From assembly GCA_963797565.1 (NCBI GenBank), contig CAWCPM010000015.1:385186-449185 (forward strand): a DNA stretch of 64,000 bases, in the 5' to 3' direction. The notes beneath the pieces were generated by a model. It ran no database searches, was not told where the DNA came from, and worked only from the letters and a program-made list of their open reading frames with translations. This document shows, in pieces, positions 1-8,759 of the stretch (position 1 is its first letter; each line of letters starts with the position of its first letter). Source of the stretch: JAICYJ01 sp963797565 (GTDB lineage Bacteria; Actinomycetota; Thermoleophilia; Gaiellales; JAICJC01). A program made the position numbers and the translations under genes.

Positions 1-1
1 C

Positions 2-734
2 ACCCGCGAGGCGGGCGTGCGCCAGCTCGAGCGTGAGCTGGGGACGGTGCTGCGCAAGACCGCCACCCAGATCGCGTCCGGGAAGGCAAAGGCCCCGCTC
101 GAGGTGACGGTCGACGAGGCCCGCTCGGCGCTGGGCAAGCAGCGCTTCTACCAGGAGGCTGCGATCCGCACGGCGGTGCCCGGTGTGGCAACGGGCCTTG
201 CGGTGACCGGCACCGGCGGTGACGTGCTGTTCGTCGAGGCCACATCCGTGGCGGGCGGCACCGGACTGGAGCTGACCGGCCAGCTGGGCGACGTGATGAA
301 GGAGTCGGCGCGGATCGCGCTGTCCTACGTGCGCGGCCACACGGCCGAGCTGGGCATCGACTCGCACGCGTTCGAGGACAAGGGCTTCCACGTCCACGTC
401 CCGGCGGGGGCGATCCCCAAGGACGGCCCCAGCGCCGGCATCACGATGGTGACCGCACTTGCGTCACTGCTGACCGAGCGGAAGGTCAAGCACACGGTCG
501 GCATGACCGGCGAGGTCACGCTGCAGGGCCGGGTGCTGCCGATCGGCGGGCTCAAGCAGAAGGTGCTGGCCGCGCACGCGGCCGGGCTCACCGACGTGAT
601 CATCCCGGAGCGAAACCGGGCCGATCTGGAGGACGTGCCCGACGACGTGCGGGAGAGCATGAACTTCCATCCCGTGATGACCGTGGACGAGGTGCTGGCG
701 ATCGCGCTCGAGCCCGTCCCGGTCAGCCGTCTAG
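2..734 (+). CDS. lon: ATP-dependent Lon protease, C-terminal part (5' end outside window)
   Basis: This is the proteolytic domain of Lon, the cytosolic AAA+ serine protease that degrades misfolded and regulatory proteins. The frame opens at base 2 with TREAGVRQLERE, a conserved Lon stretch just before the protease domain. The catalytic Ser lies in GPSAGITM (codon at 431-433) and the catalytic Lys in GGLKQK (codon at 554-556), giving the Ser-Lys dyad. Conservation ends near base 720, about where Lon normally stops. The frame itself stays open to 1354, but that tail is Arg-rich and antisense to the next gene. Removing one C from the CCC at 718-720 would bring a TAG at 732-734 into frame and end the protein as EPVRSAV, so I end it there. 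The ATPase part lies upstream of the window. Confidence 0.93.
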
Positions 735-787
735 ACAGACAACGCACCACAGCCGCTCGGTGGCCTCGCGCCGCCGGGCGGCTGTTG

Positions 788-2492
788 CTACGTAAGCGTC
801 AGCTCGGCGCTGCAGACGCCGGCGCGCGGATGCCGCGCCGTCGCACGCACCACCGTGCCGGCGGGCGCCTCGACCACCCACTCGACCCGCGCTCGCTCGC
901 TGCTCGGCTCGTGGCCCGCGTCCCAGCCCAGCATGCTGATCGCGGTGCGGCGCCCGGTCAGCTGCTCCAGCTCCGTGTGCGCCAGGCCGGACACCAGCTG
1001 CGCGCCGTCGCCCAGCTCCAGATCCACCTCGACCGGGCGCACCGCCTTCTGCTCGATCGCCTTCTGCGACACGTTCGTCGGCAGCCAGCCGGTGTTCTGC
1101 ACCACCAGCCGCAGGCGGTGGGTGCCGTCGGCCACCGGCTCCGCCGTGAACGACCGCACCGCCAGCCGCGGCGAGACCAGCGCCAGGTAGACGGCCCAGT
1201 CGCTGTGCGGCGCGACCTCCGCCTCCAGCCGGTCGAACGGTGCGTTGCTGATCGCGTTCATCTCGTCCCAGCCGCCCAGCTCGACCGGCCCCAGCTGAGG
1301 ATGCTGGAACGGGTACCAGTCGATGTAGCCGCGCCCACCCATCTCGTTGTCTGACCAGGCAAGCATCTTCAGGTCGTCCTCGAACGGGTGGTCCTTCCAC
1401 CAGTCGATGAAGCGCATCCCGACATCGACGCCGGCCGCCCGCATCGGGCTCCAGAACTCGGTCGTCCACCCGAACACGCCCAGGTGCTCGTAGATCCAGT
1501 CGTCGAAGGCGCCCCGCATCCACGTCTTCGGCTCGTACTGGAAGTGGTGGTAGACCGACGCCCGCGGGTACCCGGTGAGGCGCACCGCCTCGTCGGCCAT
1601 GCGGTCGTAGGCGAGCAGGTCGGCGGGCGGGAAGTCCTCGTCCGGCCGGGCGCCGTAGGGCCGCAGCAGCACCCCGCTGAAGGTGTGGTAGCTGACGGCA
1701 CAGGTGATGTTCGGGCGGTCGACGATGGCCTGCACGGCGGCCCGGATCTCGGGCTCGGACGTCGGGTAGGCGCCGGCGCCCTCCTGATCGGGGTGGGGGC
1801 GCCAGTCGTAGGGGAAGTTGCGGTTGAAGTCGAGCCCGGCCAGGCTGGGCGGCAGCTTGATGATGTCGCCGTCGTAGTCGGTCAGGTGCCCCTCGGGCAG
1901 CAGCCGGTAGTACGGCCCGCCGCCCTCCTCGTCGGCACCGCGCGGCACCAGCAGGCGGGGATGTTCGGGGTGCGTCTTCCAGCTGCCGGTCTCGTCCGGG
2001 ATCCGCATCGACAGGATGCGGCCGTCCCCGTCCACGTCTGATGCGTGCAGGCCGGGAAGCTCGGACGGAAGCGGCCAGGGACGCACGCCGGATCGCACGT
2101 AGCGAGGCACGTCGGCAAGCGCCAGCTCGACGCCGTCGGGGTTCAGCCGCGGCACCACGTAGAAGCTGCGGCCCGCGCAGCGCGCGGCCGATCCGCTCGT
2201 CCTCGTCGTGGCCGGCCAGCAGCGTGTGCACCAGGTGCAGCGCGGCGGCGCCGCCGGTCACCTCGGTGGCGTGGATGTTGGCGTCGACCCAGACGGCCGG
2301 CTTGTCGCGCGCGGGCCCGGTGGCCTCGTCGGTCACCTCGCACATCCAGATGTCACGGCCCTCGTGGGAGCGTCCGATCGAGACGACGGTGAGCAGCTGC
2401 GGCCGCTCCGCGACCCAGCTCTCGAGCAGCTCCGTCAGCTCCTGGTAGCGGGGCCAGTGGTCGAACGGCGCGGGCGTCAGCGGTGCGGGCAC
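788..2492 (-). CDS. M14 zinc carboxypeptidase family protein, frame interrupted near 2173
   Basis: Zinc metallopeptidase of the M14 (carboxypeptidase A-like) family, about 567 residues once the frame is repaired. The N-terminal part (2492 to about 2175) carries the zinc motif HxxE in ANIHATEV (His74, Glu77). The rest continues in another frame from about 2170: PRLNPDGVEL, the third zinc His in SYHTFSG, and a catalytic Glu in WTTEFWSP. Both halves are strongly M14-like. Removing one base from the CCC at 2172-2174 (GGG on the coding strand) gives a continuous reading RGRSFYVVPRLNPDG. I chose GTG 2492 because a minus-strand TAGGAT (plus 2500-2505) lies 7 nt before it, suggesting a leaderless mRNA. 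No signal peptide is obvious. It could be a real pseudogene, but an indel error is more likely. Confidence 0.82.
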
Positions 2493-2499
2493 GCGCCCG

Positions 2500-2505
2500 A
2501 TCCTA
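2500..2505 (-). promoter_or_regulatory. -10 element TAGGAT of the M14 peptidase gene (leaderless)
   Basis: Read on the minus strand, TAGGAT is followed by 7 nt and then GTG at 2492. Transcription starting about 7 nt after the -10 would begin at the start codon. No Shine-Dalgarno sequence is present. Inferred by pattern only. Confidence 0.5.
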
Positions 2506-2565
2506 GCGCCGCGATCGTGCCGCACCGGTTGTGAACCGCCGGGCTATACGCTACGTATTCGACTC

Positions 2566-3297
2566 GTGCTCCATCCCACCCGACGCCGCCTCGTGCTGAT
2601 CTGCGCCATCTCGGTGTTGTGGATCGCCGCCGTGCTGCTCGCCGATCGCGGCGCCGGCATCTGGACGCAGCGGACGCTGGGCGCCTTCACCTGGCTGCTG
2701 CTGCTGGCGCTGCTCCGCGGCGAGAGCCGCTCGGTGCGCTACCAGGTGGGCGCCGTGATCGTGGCGGCGACGATGCTCGAGTACACGGCCTCGCCGCTGC
2801 TGGGCCTCTATACCTACCGGCTGCACAACGTGCCCAGCTTCGTCCCGCCCGGCCATGGCCTCGTCTACCTGGCCGCGCTGACGATCGGCGGCGCGATGTA
2901 CGGCACCCGCGCCGGCTTCTGGTTCCCGCGCGCCGTGCTGGTCGTTGCCGGCGCCTGGGCGCTGTGGGGCGTGGCCATCAGCCCCCGGCCGGACGTCGGC
3001 GGCGCCGTTCTCTACCTGTTCCTGGCAGCGTTCATCCTGCGGGGCCGCGCGCCGCTGGTCTACGCGGCGGCGTTCGTGGTGACCGCATACCTCGAGATCG
3101 TCGGCACCAACGTCGGCACCTGGGCCTGGGCGCACCACTCGCCGATGGGCCTGGTCTCGCTCGGCAACCCGCCCAGCGGCATCGCCGGCGGCTACTGCTT
3201 CCTGGACATGGTCGGCATCTACGTGGCGGCCCGCCTGGCCCGGGTGCACGCGCCCGAGGTGGTGCTTGAGACGGCGCCCGAGCCGTCTGTCGCCTAA
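2566..3297 (+). CDS. multi-pass membrane protein of unknown function
   Basis: A 243-residue hydrophobic protein with about seven predicted membrane segments, for example around residues 9-25, 37-50, 60-75, 95-112, 118-136, 142-158 and 162-182, plus a Gly-rich final helix. Conserved-looking polar spots in membrane context are EYTASPLLGLYTYR, YLEIVGTNVGTWAW and a Phe-Leu-Asp-Met near the end. The arrangement resembles carotenoid-biosynthesis or bacteriorhodopsin-type membrane proteins of unknown role, but I do not recognise the family with certainty. GTG at 2566 is the chosen start; a TACGTATT stretch at 2552-2559 could supply a -10. It stands alone between the divergent peptidase gene and the secreted protein that follows. 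Confidence 0.7.
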   Translation: MLHPTRRRLVLICAISVLWIAAVLLADRGAGIWTQRTLGAFTWLLLLALLRGESRSVRYQVGAVIVAATMLEYTASPLLGLYTYRLHNVPSFVPPGHGLVYLAALTIGGAMYGTRAGFWFPRAVLVVAGAWALWGVAISPRPDVGGAVLYLFLAAFILRGRAPLVYAAAFVVTAYLEIVGTNVGTWAWAHHSPMGLVSLGNPPSGIAGGYCFLDMVGIYVAARLARVHAPEVVLETAPEPSVA

Positions 3298-3351
3298 AGC
3301 GGCCGCCGCCTTCTGCCGATACCGGCCTCTGCTCCCCCCGGAGCCGTCGCC

Positions 3352-4836
3352 ATGGGATGTCCATCCTTCATCCGCTGGTCGCCACTGGTCGCGATCGCCC
3401 TGCTCCTGACCGGCAGCGCCGCATCGCACGCCGCCACGCCCGGCATCTACCAGGTCTGGGGAGTCTCCCGGGACGTGGCCTCCCGCCCGTACGTGCAGGG
3501 CGGACAGATCGTGCTGCAGTGGAGCGACGTCGAGCCCTCGCGTGGCCATTTCAACTGGTCGGGCCTCTACGCCCAGCTGGACGCTTACCGGGCGATGGGC
3601 AAGACCGCGACCGTCCAGGTCAACTCGACCCACGGCAAGCCCGGGTGGATCTGGAACGTGGTCGCCCGCTGCGGATCGGTCAACGGCCAGGCGGTTCCGC
3701 AGTACTGGAACCCCACGTACCTGACGCTGCAGAGCGAGCTCGTGAACAGCCTCGCCGCCGCCATCCGCGCCTACCCGCATCCCGAGACGGTGGCGCTGGT
3801 GCGCGCCAGCCCCAACGCGATCGGCACTGAGCTGACGATGCTGCCGCACAAGGTGTCGTGCACGGCCGTCGCGCCGGCCGCGACCGTCGCCGCGCAGTGG
3901 TCGCCGACCGTCGCCCACACCTACTTCCGAAACGTGATGGGCCTCTACGACTCCGCCATGACGCCCGACATCCACGTGGCGCTTCGCGCCGAGGCGTTCG
4001 TCTCGGACGGGGCACCGCTCAGCTGGCTGGGCCCGGACGGGGCGTGGATCATGGGCACCGCCTCCGACATCGACTACAACCCCACTCGCGACGCCTTCGA
4101 CGTGTTCGCCCGCAGATACGACCGGGCTGGGCGGACGGTCGGCTACTGGGAGCCGATCCCGTACGAGGGCAAGCACAACCTGGTCAGCTGGAACTACTGG
4201 CGGATCCTGCTCGAGCTGTACAAGGGCGTGTCCTACATCGCCGTCTACGGCGAGCAGATCCGGCACGGCGGAAACCCCCAGTACCGCGCCGCGTTCAACT
4301 TCGCGAACCGGTACGCGGGCAGCGCGGCCACGCCGCAGACGTCTCCGGGAGCGTTCATCGCGCTTCGCAAGGGGCGCGGCCGCACGGCCGGCAACCTCGG
4401 TCAGTTCATGACGCAGTACGCGCCGGGCCGGACGTCCACGCCGCTCAGCAGCGGGCAGGGCACGCACATGATCGGGCCGGCCGGCCAGCGCTTCGGGCGC
4501 TACGCGCGGCGGATCAGCGGGCACACCTTGCGGTCGCGGATGGGCTTCCGGCTGAACAACGACTTCGTGGCCGGCGTGAGCGGCCGCAAGGTGGTGATCG
4601 GGGTCTGGTACCTGAACGGCGGCCATGGCAGCTTCCGGGTGTCGTGGGGCAGGTCGGCCTCGGCCCGGCACGTCGTGCACAAGACGGGCACCGGCCGCTG
4701 GAAGCACTTCACGACGACGGTTGACGGCTCGCTGCTGCGCGGACGGCTCGCCCACGATTGCGATATCTCGCTGAAGGCGCTGGGCCGCTCCAGGACCTCC
4801 TTCCACATGGTCGAGGTGCGCGTCCCGGGCAGGTAG
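3352..4836 (+). CDS. secreted glycoside-hydrolase-like protein (beta-galactosidase-type TIM barrel)
   Basis: A 494-residue exported protein. The N-terminus has a basic start, a hydrophobic core (LVAIALLLTGSAA) and an Ala-x-Ala cleavage region near residue 28, i.e. a Sec signal peptide. The body reads like a GH42/GH5-type TIM barrel: an opening strand followed by LQWSDVEPSRGHFNW, a layout typical of beta-galactosidase-like hydrolases, then VGYWEPIPYEG and YIAVYGEQI, which could hold the carboxylates. About 120 C-terminal residues look like a beta-sandwich carbohydrate-binding module (GGHGSFRVSWGRS, HDCDISLKALG). The substrate cannot be read from sequence. It appears monocistronic. Its stop codon TAG forms part of the -10 of the next gene. 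Confidence 0.6.
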   Translation: MGCPSFIRWSPLVAIALLLTGSAASHAATPGIYQVWGVSRDVASRPYVQGGQIVLQWSDVEPSRGHFNWSGLYAQLDAYRAMGKTATVQVNSTHGKPGWIWNVVARCGSVNGQAVPQYWNPTYLTLQSELVNSLAAAIRAYPHPETVALVRASPNAIGTELTMLPHKVSCTAVAPAATVAAQWSPTVAHTYFRNVMGLYDSAMTPDIHVALRAEAFVSDGAPLSWLGPDGAWIMGTASDIDYNPTRDAFDVFARRYDRAGRTVGYWEPIPYEGKHNLVSWNYWRILLELYKGVSYIAVYGEQIRHGGNPQYRAAFNFANRYAGSAATPQTSPGAFIALRKGRGRTAGNLGQFMTQYAPGRTSTPLSSGQGTHMIGPAGQRFGRYARRISGHTLRSRMGFRLNNDFVAGVSGRKVVIGVWYLNGGHGSFRVSWGRSASARHVVHKTGTGRWKHFTTTVDGSLLRGRLAHDCDISLKALGRSRTSFHMVEVRVPGR

Positions 4837-4839
4837 CAT
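4834..4839 (+). promoter_or_regulatory. -10 element TAGCAT built on the upstream stop codon
   Basis: TAGCAT begins with the TAG stop codon of the preceding gene and is followed by 6 nt and the GTG start at 4846, predicting a leaderless mRNA for the dioxygenase gene. Confidence 0.45.
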
Positions 4840-4845
4840 GGCGGC

Positions 4846-5646
4846 GTGCCGGCCACCCTGCCCCTCGACCTCGAGCGCTATCCGATCGACGACCTCGACG
4901 GCGAGCGCGCACGGGCGCTGATCGCCGACTGCCGCGCGCAGCTGGAACGGACCGGGCTCTGCCTGCTGCCGGGGTTCCTGGGGCCGGACGCAGTGGCGCA
5001 GTCGGTGGCGGAGCTCGAGCCGCGGGTGGAGGGTGCCTTCCGCAAGGAGCGGGCGATCGTGGCGATGAACGAGTCGGAGATCGACCCGGCCCTGGACGCC
5101 GATGACCCGGTGCGGAGCGCCCACCGCCACTCGATGCGCACGATCGCCTACGACCTGATCGAGCCGGATTCACCGATCCGTGCGCTGTACGAGTGGGACG
5201 GTCTCACCGAGTTCCTGTCGGCCGTGCTGGGACGGCGCGTCTACCGCTGCGACGATCCCCTGATCGCGCTCGTGATCACGGCAATGGTGCCGGGCGGCGA
5301 GCAGGGCTGGCACTTCGACGACAACGAGTTCGTGGTCTCCTTGCTGCTGCAGAAGCCGGCGGAGGGTGGCGAGTTCGAGTACGTGCAGAAGATCCGCGAC
5401 GACGACGATCCCGGCACCGATCGCATCCGGCGCGTGTTCGAGGGTACGAGCGACGAGGTGACGACGGCGCCGCTCGCCCCGGGGACGCTGGCGTTGTTCC
5501 GCGGCACCCGCTCGCTGCATCGTGTATCTCCGGTCGTCGCCGCACCCACGCGGCTGATCGCGCTGCTCAGCTTCGACCGGCAGCCGGGCATGGTGTTCCC
5601 GGCCAAGGCGCAGCTCAACAACACCGGTCGCACCACGCACGGGTGA
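4846..5646 (+). CDS. Fe(II)/2-oxoglutarate-dependent dioxygenase
   Basis: A 266-residue non-haem iron oxygenase. The iron triad is visible: His156-x-Asp158 in GWHFDDNEF and His225 in SLHRVSPV, with Arg236 (PTRLIAL) placed to bind the 2-oxoglutarate carboxylate. The double-stranded beta-helix core spans roughly residues 130-245. Resemblance is to PhyH-like or amino-acid hydroxylase/halogenase-type proteins; having Asp rather than Ala/Gly in HxD means hydroxylation rather than halogenation. The substrate is unknown. Its TGA overlaps the GTG start of an arylamine N-acetyltransferase (GTGA at 5643-5646), so the two are translationally coupled and may modify the same small molecule. Confidence 0.8.
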   Translation: MPATLPLDLERYPIDDLDGERARALIADCRAQLERTGLCLLPGFLGPDAVAQSVAELEPRVEGAFRKERAIVAMNESEIDPALDADDPVRSAHRHSMRTIAYDLIEPDSPIRALYEWDGLTEFLSAVLGRRVYRCDDPLIALVITAMVPGGEQGWHFDDNEFVVSLLLQKPAEGGEFEYVQKIRDDDDPGTDRIRRVFEGTSDEVTTAPLAPGTLALFRGTRSLHRVSPVVAAPTRLIALLSFDRQPGMVFPAKAQLNNTGRTTHG

Positions 5647-6326
5647 ACGTCGGGGCATACCTCGACCGGATCGGATACGCGGGTGCGGCCGAGCCCACGC
5701 ATGCGGTGCTGGCCGCGCTGCAGCGCGCGCACATGCTGACGGTTCCGTTCGAGAACCTGGACATCGCGCTCGGGCGCCGGCTGGTGCTCGACCGCCGCGC
5801 CAACTACGCGAAGATCGTGGAGAGGCGGCGGGGCGGCTGGTGCTTCGAGCTGAACGGCCTGTTCGGTTGGCTGCTGGAGCAGCTCGGCTACCGCATCACG
5901 CTGCTCGGCTCGCGGGTGGACGACGAGCGCGGCGCCGGCCGGGAGCTGGCCCACCTGCTGCTGCGGGTCGACCTCGAGCGGCCCTACCTGGTGGACGTGG
6001 GCTTCGGCGAGGGCTCGCTGGAGCCGGTGCCGCTGGAGCAGGTGGCCGACGGCGTGATGCGGCACCGCAACGGGCTGAACGTCGTGTTCACCAACACCTC
6101 GCGGCGGCTGGAGGAGTTCCAGGGCATGTCCGACTTCCTGCAGACCTCACCGGATTCCGGGTTCGTGAGGACCCGCACCTGCACCGTGGCGCTGCCGGAC
6201 GGTCGCCTGCGCCTGCGCGAGCTCGTACTCACCGAGCGGCACGGCGACGAGGTCAGCGAGCGGGAGCTGGACGGGGAGCAGGACTGGCGCGATTGCCTAC
6301 TGGAGCGGTTCGGCGTCGCGCTTTAG
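5643..6326 (+). CDS. nat: arylamine N-acetyltransferase
   Basis: Cytosolic enzyme that transfers an acetyl group from acetyl-CoA to arylamines, hydrazines or, in biosynthetic versions, amino-polyketides. The Cys-His-Asp triad is Cys67 (RGGWCFELN), His104 (ELAHLLLRV) and Asp118 (LVDVGFGEG), with family spacing. At 227 residues it is about 45 shorter than usual, mainly in the C-terminal third domain, which may widen acceptor access. The GTG start overlaps the dioxygenase stop; the 3' end overlaps the convergent D-aminopeptidase gene by 4 bases. With the coupled dioxygenase it could form a small modification unit; that is inference. Confidence 0.88.
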   Translation: MNVGAYLDRIGYAGAAEPTHAVLAALQRAHMLTVPFENLDIALGRRLVLDRRANYAKIVERRRGGWCFELNGLFGWLLEQLGYRITLLGSRVDDERGAGRELAHLLLRVDLERPYLVDVGFGEGSLEPVPLEQVADGVMRHRNGLNVVFTNTSRRLEEFQGMSDFLQTSPDSGFVRTRTCTVALPDGRLRLRELVLTERHGDEVSERELDGEQDWRDCLLERFGVAL

Positions 6327-7153
6327 TCGATGTCGCGGAAGAACGTGAAGTAGAACTGCCGCCAGGCCGTCCACCAGTCGTCCGCGCGTGACACCAGGGT
6401 GCGCCCGTCGATGATCTCGACCACGGCGTGGTGGCGGTAGCGCTCGACCTCTTCGCTGGTGGCCAGCTCCACGCTGATCTCGCAGGGCTTGCCGGGGTCG
6501 TAGGGCGGCACCGCGCTCGTGTCGGACAGCGCCTGTGCGGCCGCGTCCTCGATCAGCTCGCGGGCCCGAAGCGGCGAGATGTGGCGGGCGCTGAAGCGGC
6601 CCAGGCCCTGCTTCACCTCGACCGTCGTCAGGCCGCCACCCAGCAGCTCTGTGGCCTCACGGCAGGTGGCCCGGTCGCCCGTCACCAACAGCACCGGGCA
6701 GCCCCAGGTGCCGCACAGGGCCGCGTTGATGCCGGTCTCCCCGACCAGCGTGCCGTTGAACGATAGGTTGCGCCAGCCGGTGCCGGACACGGTGTGGTTC
6801 ATGACGCCGTCCGGCGTGCCCGCCTTCGCGTGCATGCCCACGAACAGCGCCGCGTCGCAGCCCTGCTCGAGGAACTCGGTGTACTCGCTCCACTCGTGCT
6901 GCACGACGAAGTCGCAGCGGCGATCCAGCAGGTCGGGGATCAGCGAGTTGAACGTCCAGCCCTTGCCGGCGCCGTGGCAGTCCATGACCACCACCTCCGT
7001 TGCCCCGCCGGTAAACGCGCCGCGCACGGCTGCGTTGATCTCCTCGGTGTAGAGGCGCGACCGATCGGCGTGCAGCGCCTCGCCGCCTTCCGTCTCCGGC
7101 CACTTGGTGACTCCGGCGACGCCCTCCATGTCGCTGATGATGAAGACCTTCAC
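6323..7153 (-). CDS. M55 family D-aminopeptidase (DppA-like)
   Basis: Zinc-dependent peptidase of the M55 family; characterised members remove N-terminal D-amino acids such as D-Ala. Numbered from GTG 7153, Asp8 and Glu10 (ISDMEG) and His60 (MDCHGAGKG) fall at the same positions as in Bacillus DppA; His108 (GMHAKAG), His120 (NHTVSG) and Glu139 (VGETGIN) fit the remaining metal and nucleophile sites. Length 276 matches the family. A longer upstream extension of the frame is antisense to another gene and is rejected. It is transcribed divergently from the DUF6624-like gene, with only 18 bp between start codons and overlapping -10 elements (7160-7166). Confidence 0.9.
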   Translation of the reverse strand: MKVFIISDMEGVAGVTKWPETEGGEALHADRSRLYTEEINAAVRGAFTGGATEVVVMDCHGAGKGWTFNSLIPDLLDRRCDFVVQHEWSEYTEFLEQGCDAALFVGMHAKAGTPDGVMNHTVSGTGWRNLSFNGTLVGETGINAALCGTWGCPVLLVTGDRATCREATELLGGGLTTVEVKQGLGRFSARHISPLRARELIEDAAAQALSDTSAVPPYDPGKPCEISVELATSEEVERYRHHAVVEIIDGRTLVSRADDWWTAWRQFYFTFFRDID

Positions 7154-7159
7154 GGCCGA

Positions 7160-7166
7160 TAGCCTA
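7160..7166. promoter_or_regulatory. overlapping divergent -10 elements (TAGCCTA)
   Basis: On the plus strand TAGCCT (7160-7165) is followed by 6 nt and GTG 7172. On the minus strand TAGGCT (7166-7161) is followed by 7 nt and GTG 7153. Because TANNNTA ends in TA on both strands, one 7-bp sequence can serve both directions. Both mRNAs would be leaderless. No Shine-Dalgarno is present on either side. Confidence 0.6.
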
Positions 7167-7171
7167 CAGAC

Positions 7172-7771
7172 GTGATTGAGCTGTTTCTGCGAGAGGAGCT
7201 GATCTCCATGGCCGCCGACGACGGCGCCATGCGGGAGCGGCTGGTCGAGGACGGCAGCCTGTTCGACGGGTACAACCCGCTGATGGCGATCGTGCACCGC
7301 CGAAACGGAGACCGCTTGGGCGAGATGGTGGACGCATACGGCTGGCCGGCGGCGACCATGGTCGGCGACGACGGTGCCGACGCGGCGTGGCTGGTGCTGC
7401 ACCACGCGATCGGCGATCCGGCGCTGCAGCGCCGCTGCCTGCCCTTGCTCGAGCAGGCGGCCGCGCAGGGCGAGATCCCGGCCTGGCACCCGGCCACGCT
7501 GCTCGACGGCATCCGCTTCTACGAGGGGCGCCCGCAGGTGTACGGAAGCATGTTCGACTGGGACGAGTCCGGCCGCCTCGTGCCGTGGACGATCGAGGAG
7601 GTCGAGCGCGTCGACGAGCGCCGCGCCTCGGTGGGCCTGCCGCCGCTGGCCGACCAGGTCGCAAGCGCGCGGGCGGCAGCCGAGCAGGAGGGCGACCACC
7701 GGCCGGCCGACCCGGCCGCGCGGCGGGACGAGGCCGAGCGCTGGGCGCGCTCGGTCGGCTGGCGCGACTGA
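7172..7771 (+). CDS. DUF6624-like protein
   Basis: A 199-residue soluble protein with the pattern of the DUF6624 family: a Trp-Pro pair (YGWPAATMVGDDGADAAW), then HHAIGDPALQRRCLP with Gln/Cys-Leu-Pro, and GRPQVYGSMF near the end. Members of this family are uncharacterised and often occur as stand-alone genes or near toxin-like proteins; no function should be assumed. The C-terminal 35 residues are Ala/Arg/Glu-rich and probably disordered. GTG 7172 was chosen because it lies 6 nt after a -10 element and because the upstream DNA belongs to the divergent promoter. Confidence 0.65.
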   Translation: MIELFLREELISMAADDGAMRERLVEDGSLFDGYNPLMAIVHRRNGDRLGEMVDAYGWPAATMVGDDGADAAWLVLHHAIGDPALQRRCLPLLEQAAAQGEIPAWHPATLLDGIRFYEGRPQVYGSMFDWDESGRLVPWTIEEVERVDERRASVGLPPLADQVASARAAAEQEGDHRPADPAARRDEAERWARSVGWRD

Positions 7772-8042
7772 GAAACAGTGGCGAGGCTCAGGGGGGTGTC
7801 ACAGCGCGCCTGCGGCAGTGCAACGCCCCGAGCGCCCACCAGGGCTCTGAGGCCGACCCGGCCGGCGTCGGAGGTCCGGCGCGGGATCGTTACGGGTCGT
7901 TCCGAAACCGTGACGGGCGGCCGCGTGGTTGAGCGGGGCGCGGAGTGGAGGCGTGATGTTTGCGGCGGCGGGGAGGTGCGGATCGTTGCCGGTGGTGGCT
8001 GGGATCGTTGGTGCGGCGTGAGGTTCGTTGCGGTACTGCGTG
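7772..8042. other. 271-bp gene-free region
   Basis: Lies between two convergent genes. GGATCGTT appears three times (7884-7891, 7980-7987, 8002-8009), each in a slightly different context, and related TCGTT words also occur. No convincing promoter, RNA or reading frame was found. Confidence 0.4.
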
Positions 8043-8759
8043 TCACGCACCGGTCACGGCGTTGCCCGGCGACTTGCGGAACAGCAGCAGCACGAACCCG
8101 AGCGTGTCCCGGCCGCCGAGCTCCGTGTAGCGCCGGCGGCCGTTTCGGATCCAGTCCAGGAACTCCGCCAGGCCCGGCTCGCCGGGGTGCTCGGCCGCGT
8201 AGCGCTCGCCGTTCGCGGCCCAGGTGGCCTCGTAGCCATCCCACTGCTCGACGCTGCTCGGCAGCGCCCTGACCAGGGTCAGGCCGTACGGTTCACCGAT
8301 CGCCAGCGTCGCCTGCCAGTCCCGCATTTCGTCGATCGCCGCGCCCAGCGCGCGCAGGTAGTCGTCGCCGGGCGGTTTCCGCCAGTAGCCGTCGCCGAGC
8401 AGCACCAGGCCGCCGGGCCGCGCCAGTGCGGCCAGGTCGCCGATTCCGCTGACCGCTCCCACCGAGCAGACCAGGTCGAACGACTCCGGCTCGGCCGGGA
8501 ACGACCGCGCGTCGCCGGCCACCAGCCGTACTCCCGGGATCGGCCGCGTTCCCGGATGCAGATCGACGCCGGTGCCGTCGATCGAAGCGCGCGACGCCAG
8601 CCACCGCAGCAGGGCGCCGTTGCCGCACCCGAGGTCGAGCACCCGCGCCCCGGTCGGCAGCCCGGCTCCGTCGAGTAGCCGCTCGAAGCTGGTCTCGTCG
8701 TAGGGTCCCATGAACTCCAGGTCACCGTGCGCGATCCCTGACCAGTCGCCGCGGTGCAT
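8043..8759 (-). CDS. SAM-dependent class I methyltransferase
   Basis: A 238-residue Rossmann-fold methyltransferase. Motif I is VLDLGCGNGALLRWL (residues about 41-55), followed by an acidic end of strand 2 (GTGVDLHPG), GDARSFP, and the post-motif DLVCSVGAVSGIGDLAAL where the catalytic face normally sits. The substrate is not evident. ATG 8759 overlaps the stop of the upstream nitroreductase gene (TGATG), so translation is probably coupled and the two form an operon reading leftwards. Confidence 0.85.
   Translation of the reverse strand: MHRGDWSGIAHGDLEFMGPYDETSFERLLDGAGLPTGARVLDLGCGNGALLRWLASRASIDGTGVDLHPGTRPIPGVRLVAGDARSFPAEPESFDLVCSVGAVSGIGDLAALARPGGLVLLGDGYWRKPPGDDYLRALGAAIDEMRDWQATLAIGEPYGLTLVRALPSSVEQWDGYEATWAANGERYAAEHPGEPGLAEFLDWIRNGRRRYTELGGRDTLGFVLLLFRKSPGNAVTGA

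Noticed and set aside
735..1354. Continuation of the lon reading frame for another 200 codons
   Set aside because: It is Arg/Pro-rich, antisense to the conserved M14 peptidase gene and beyond the normal Lon C-terminus.
2551..5130. Long open frame on the minus strand (859 codons)
   Set aside because: It overlaps three convincing plus-strand genes and has the Arg/His/Pro-rich composition of antisense frames in GC-rich DNA.
7884..8009. Three GGATCGTT words in a gene-free stretch as a regulator array
   Set aside because: The spacings (96 and 22 bp) are irregular and neither flank has a start codon facing it.
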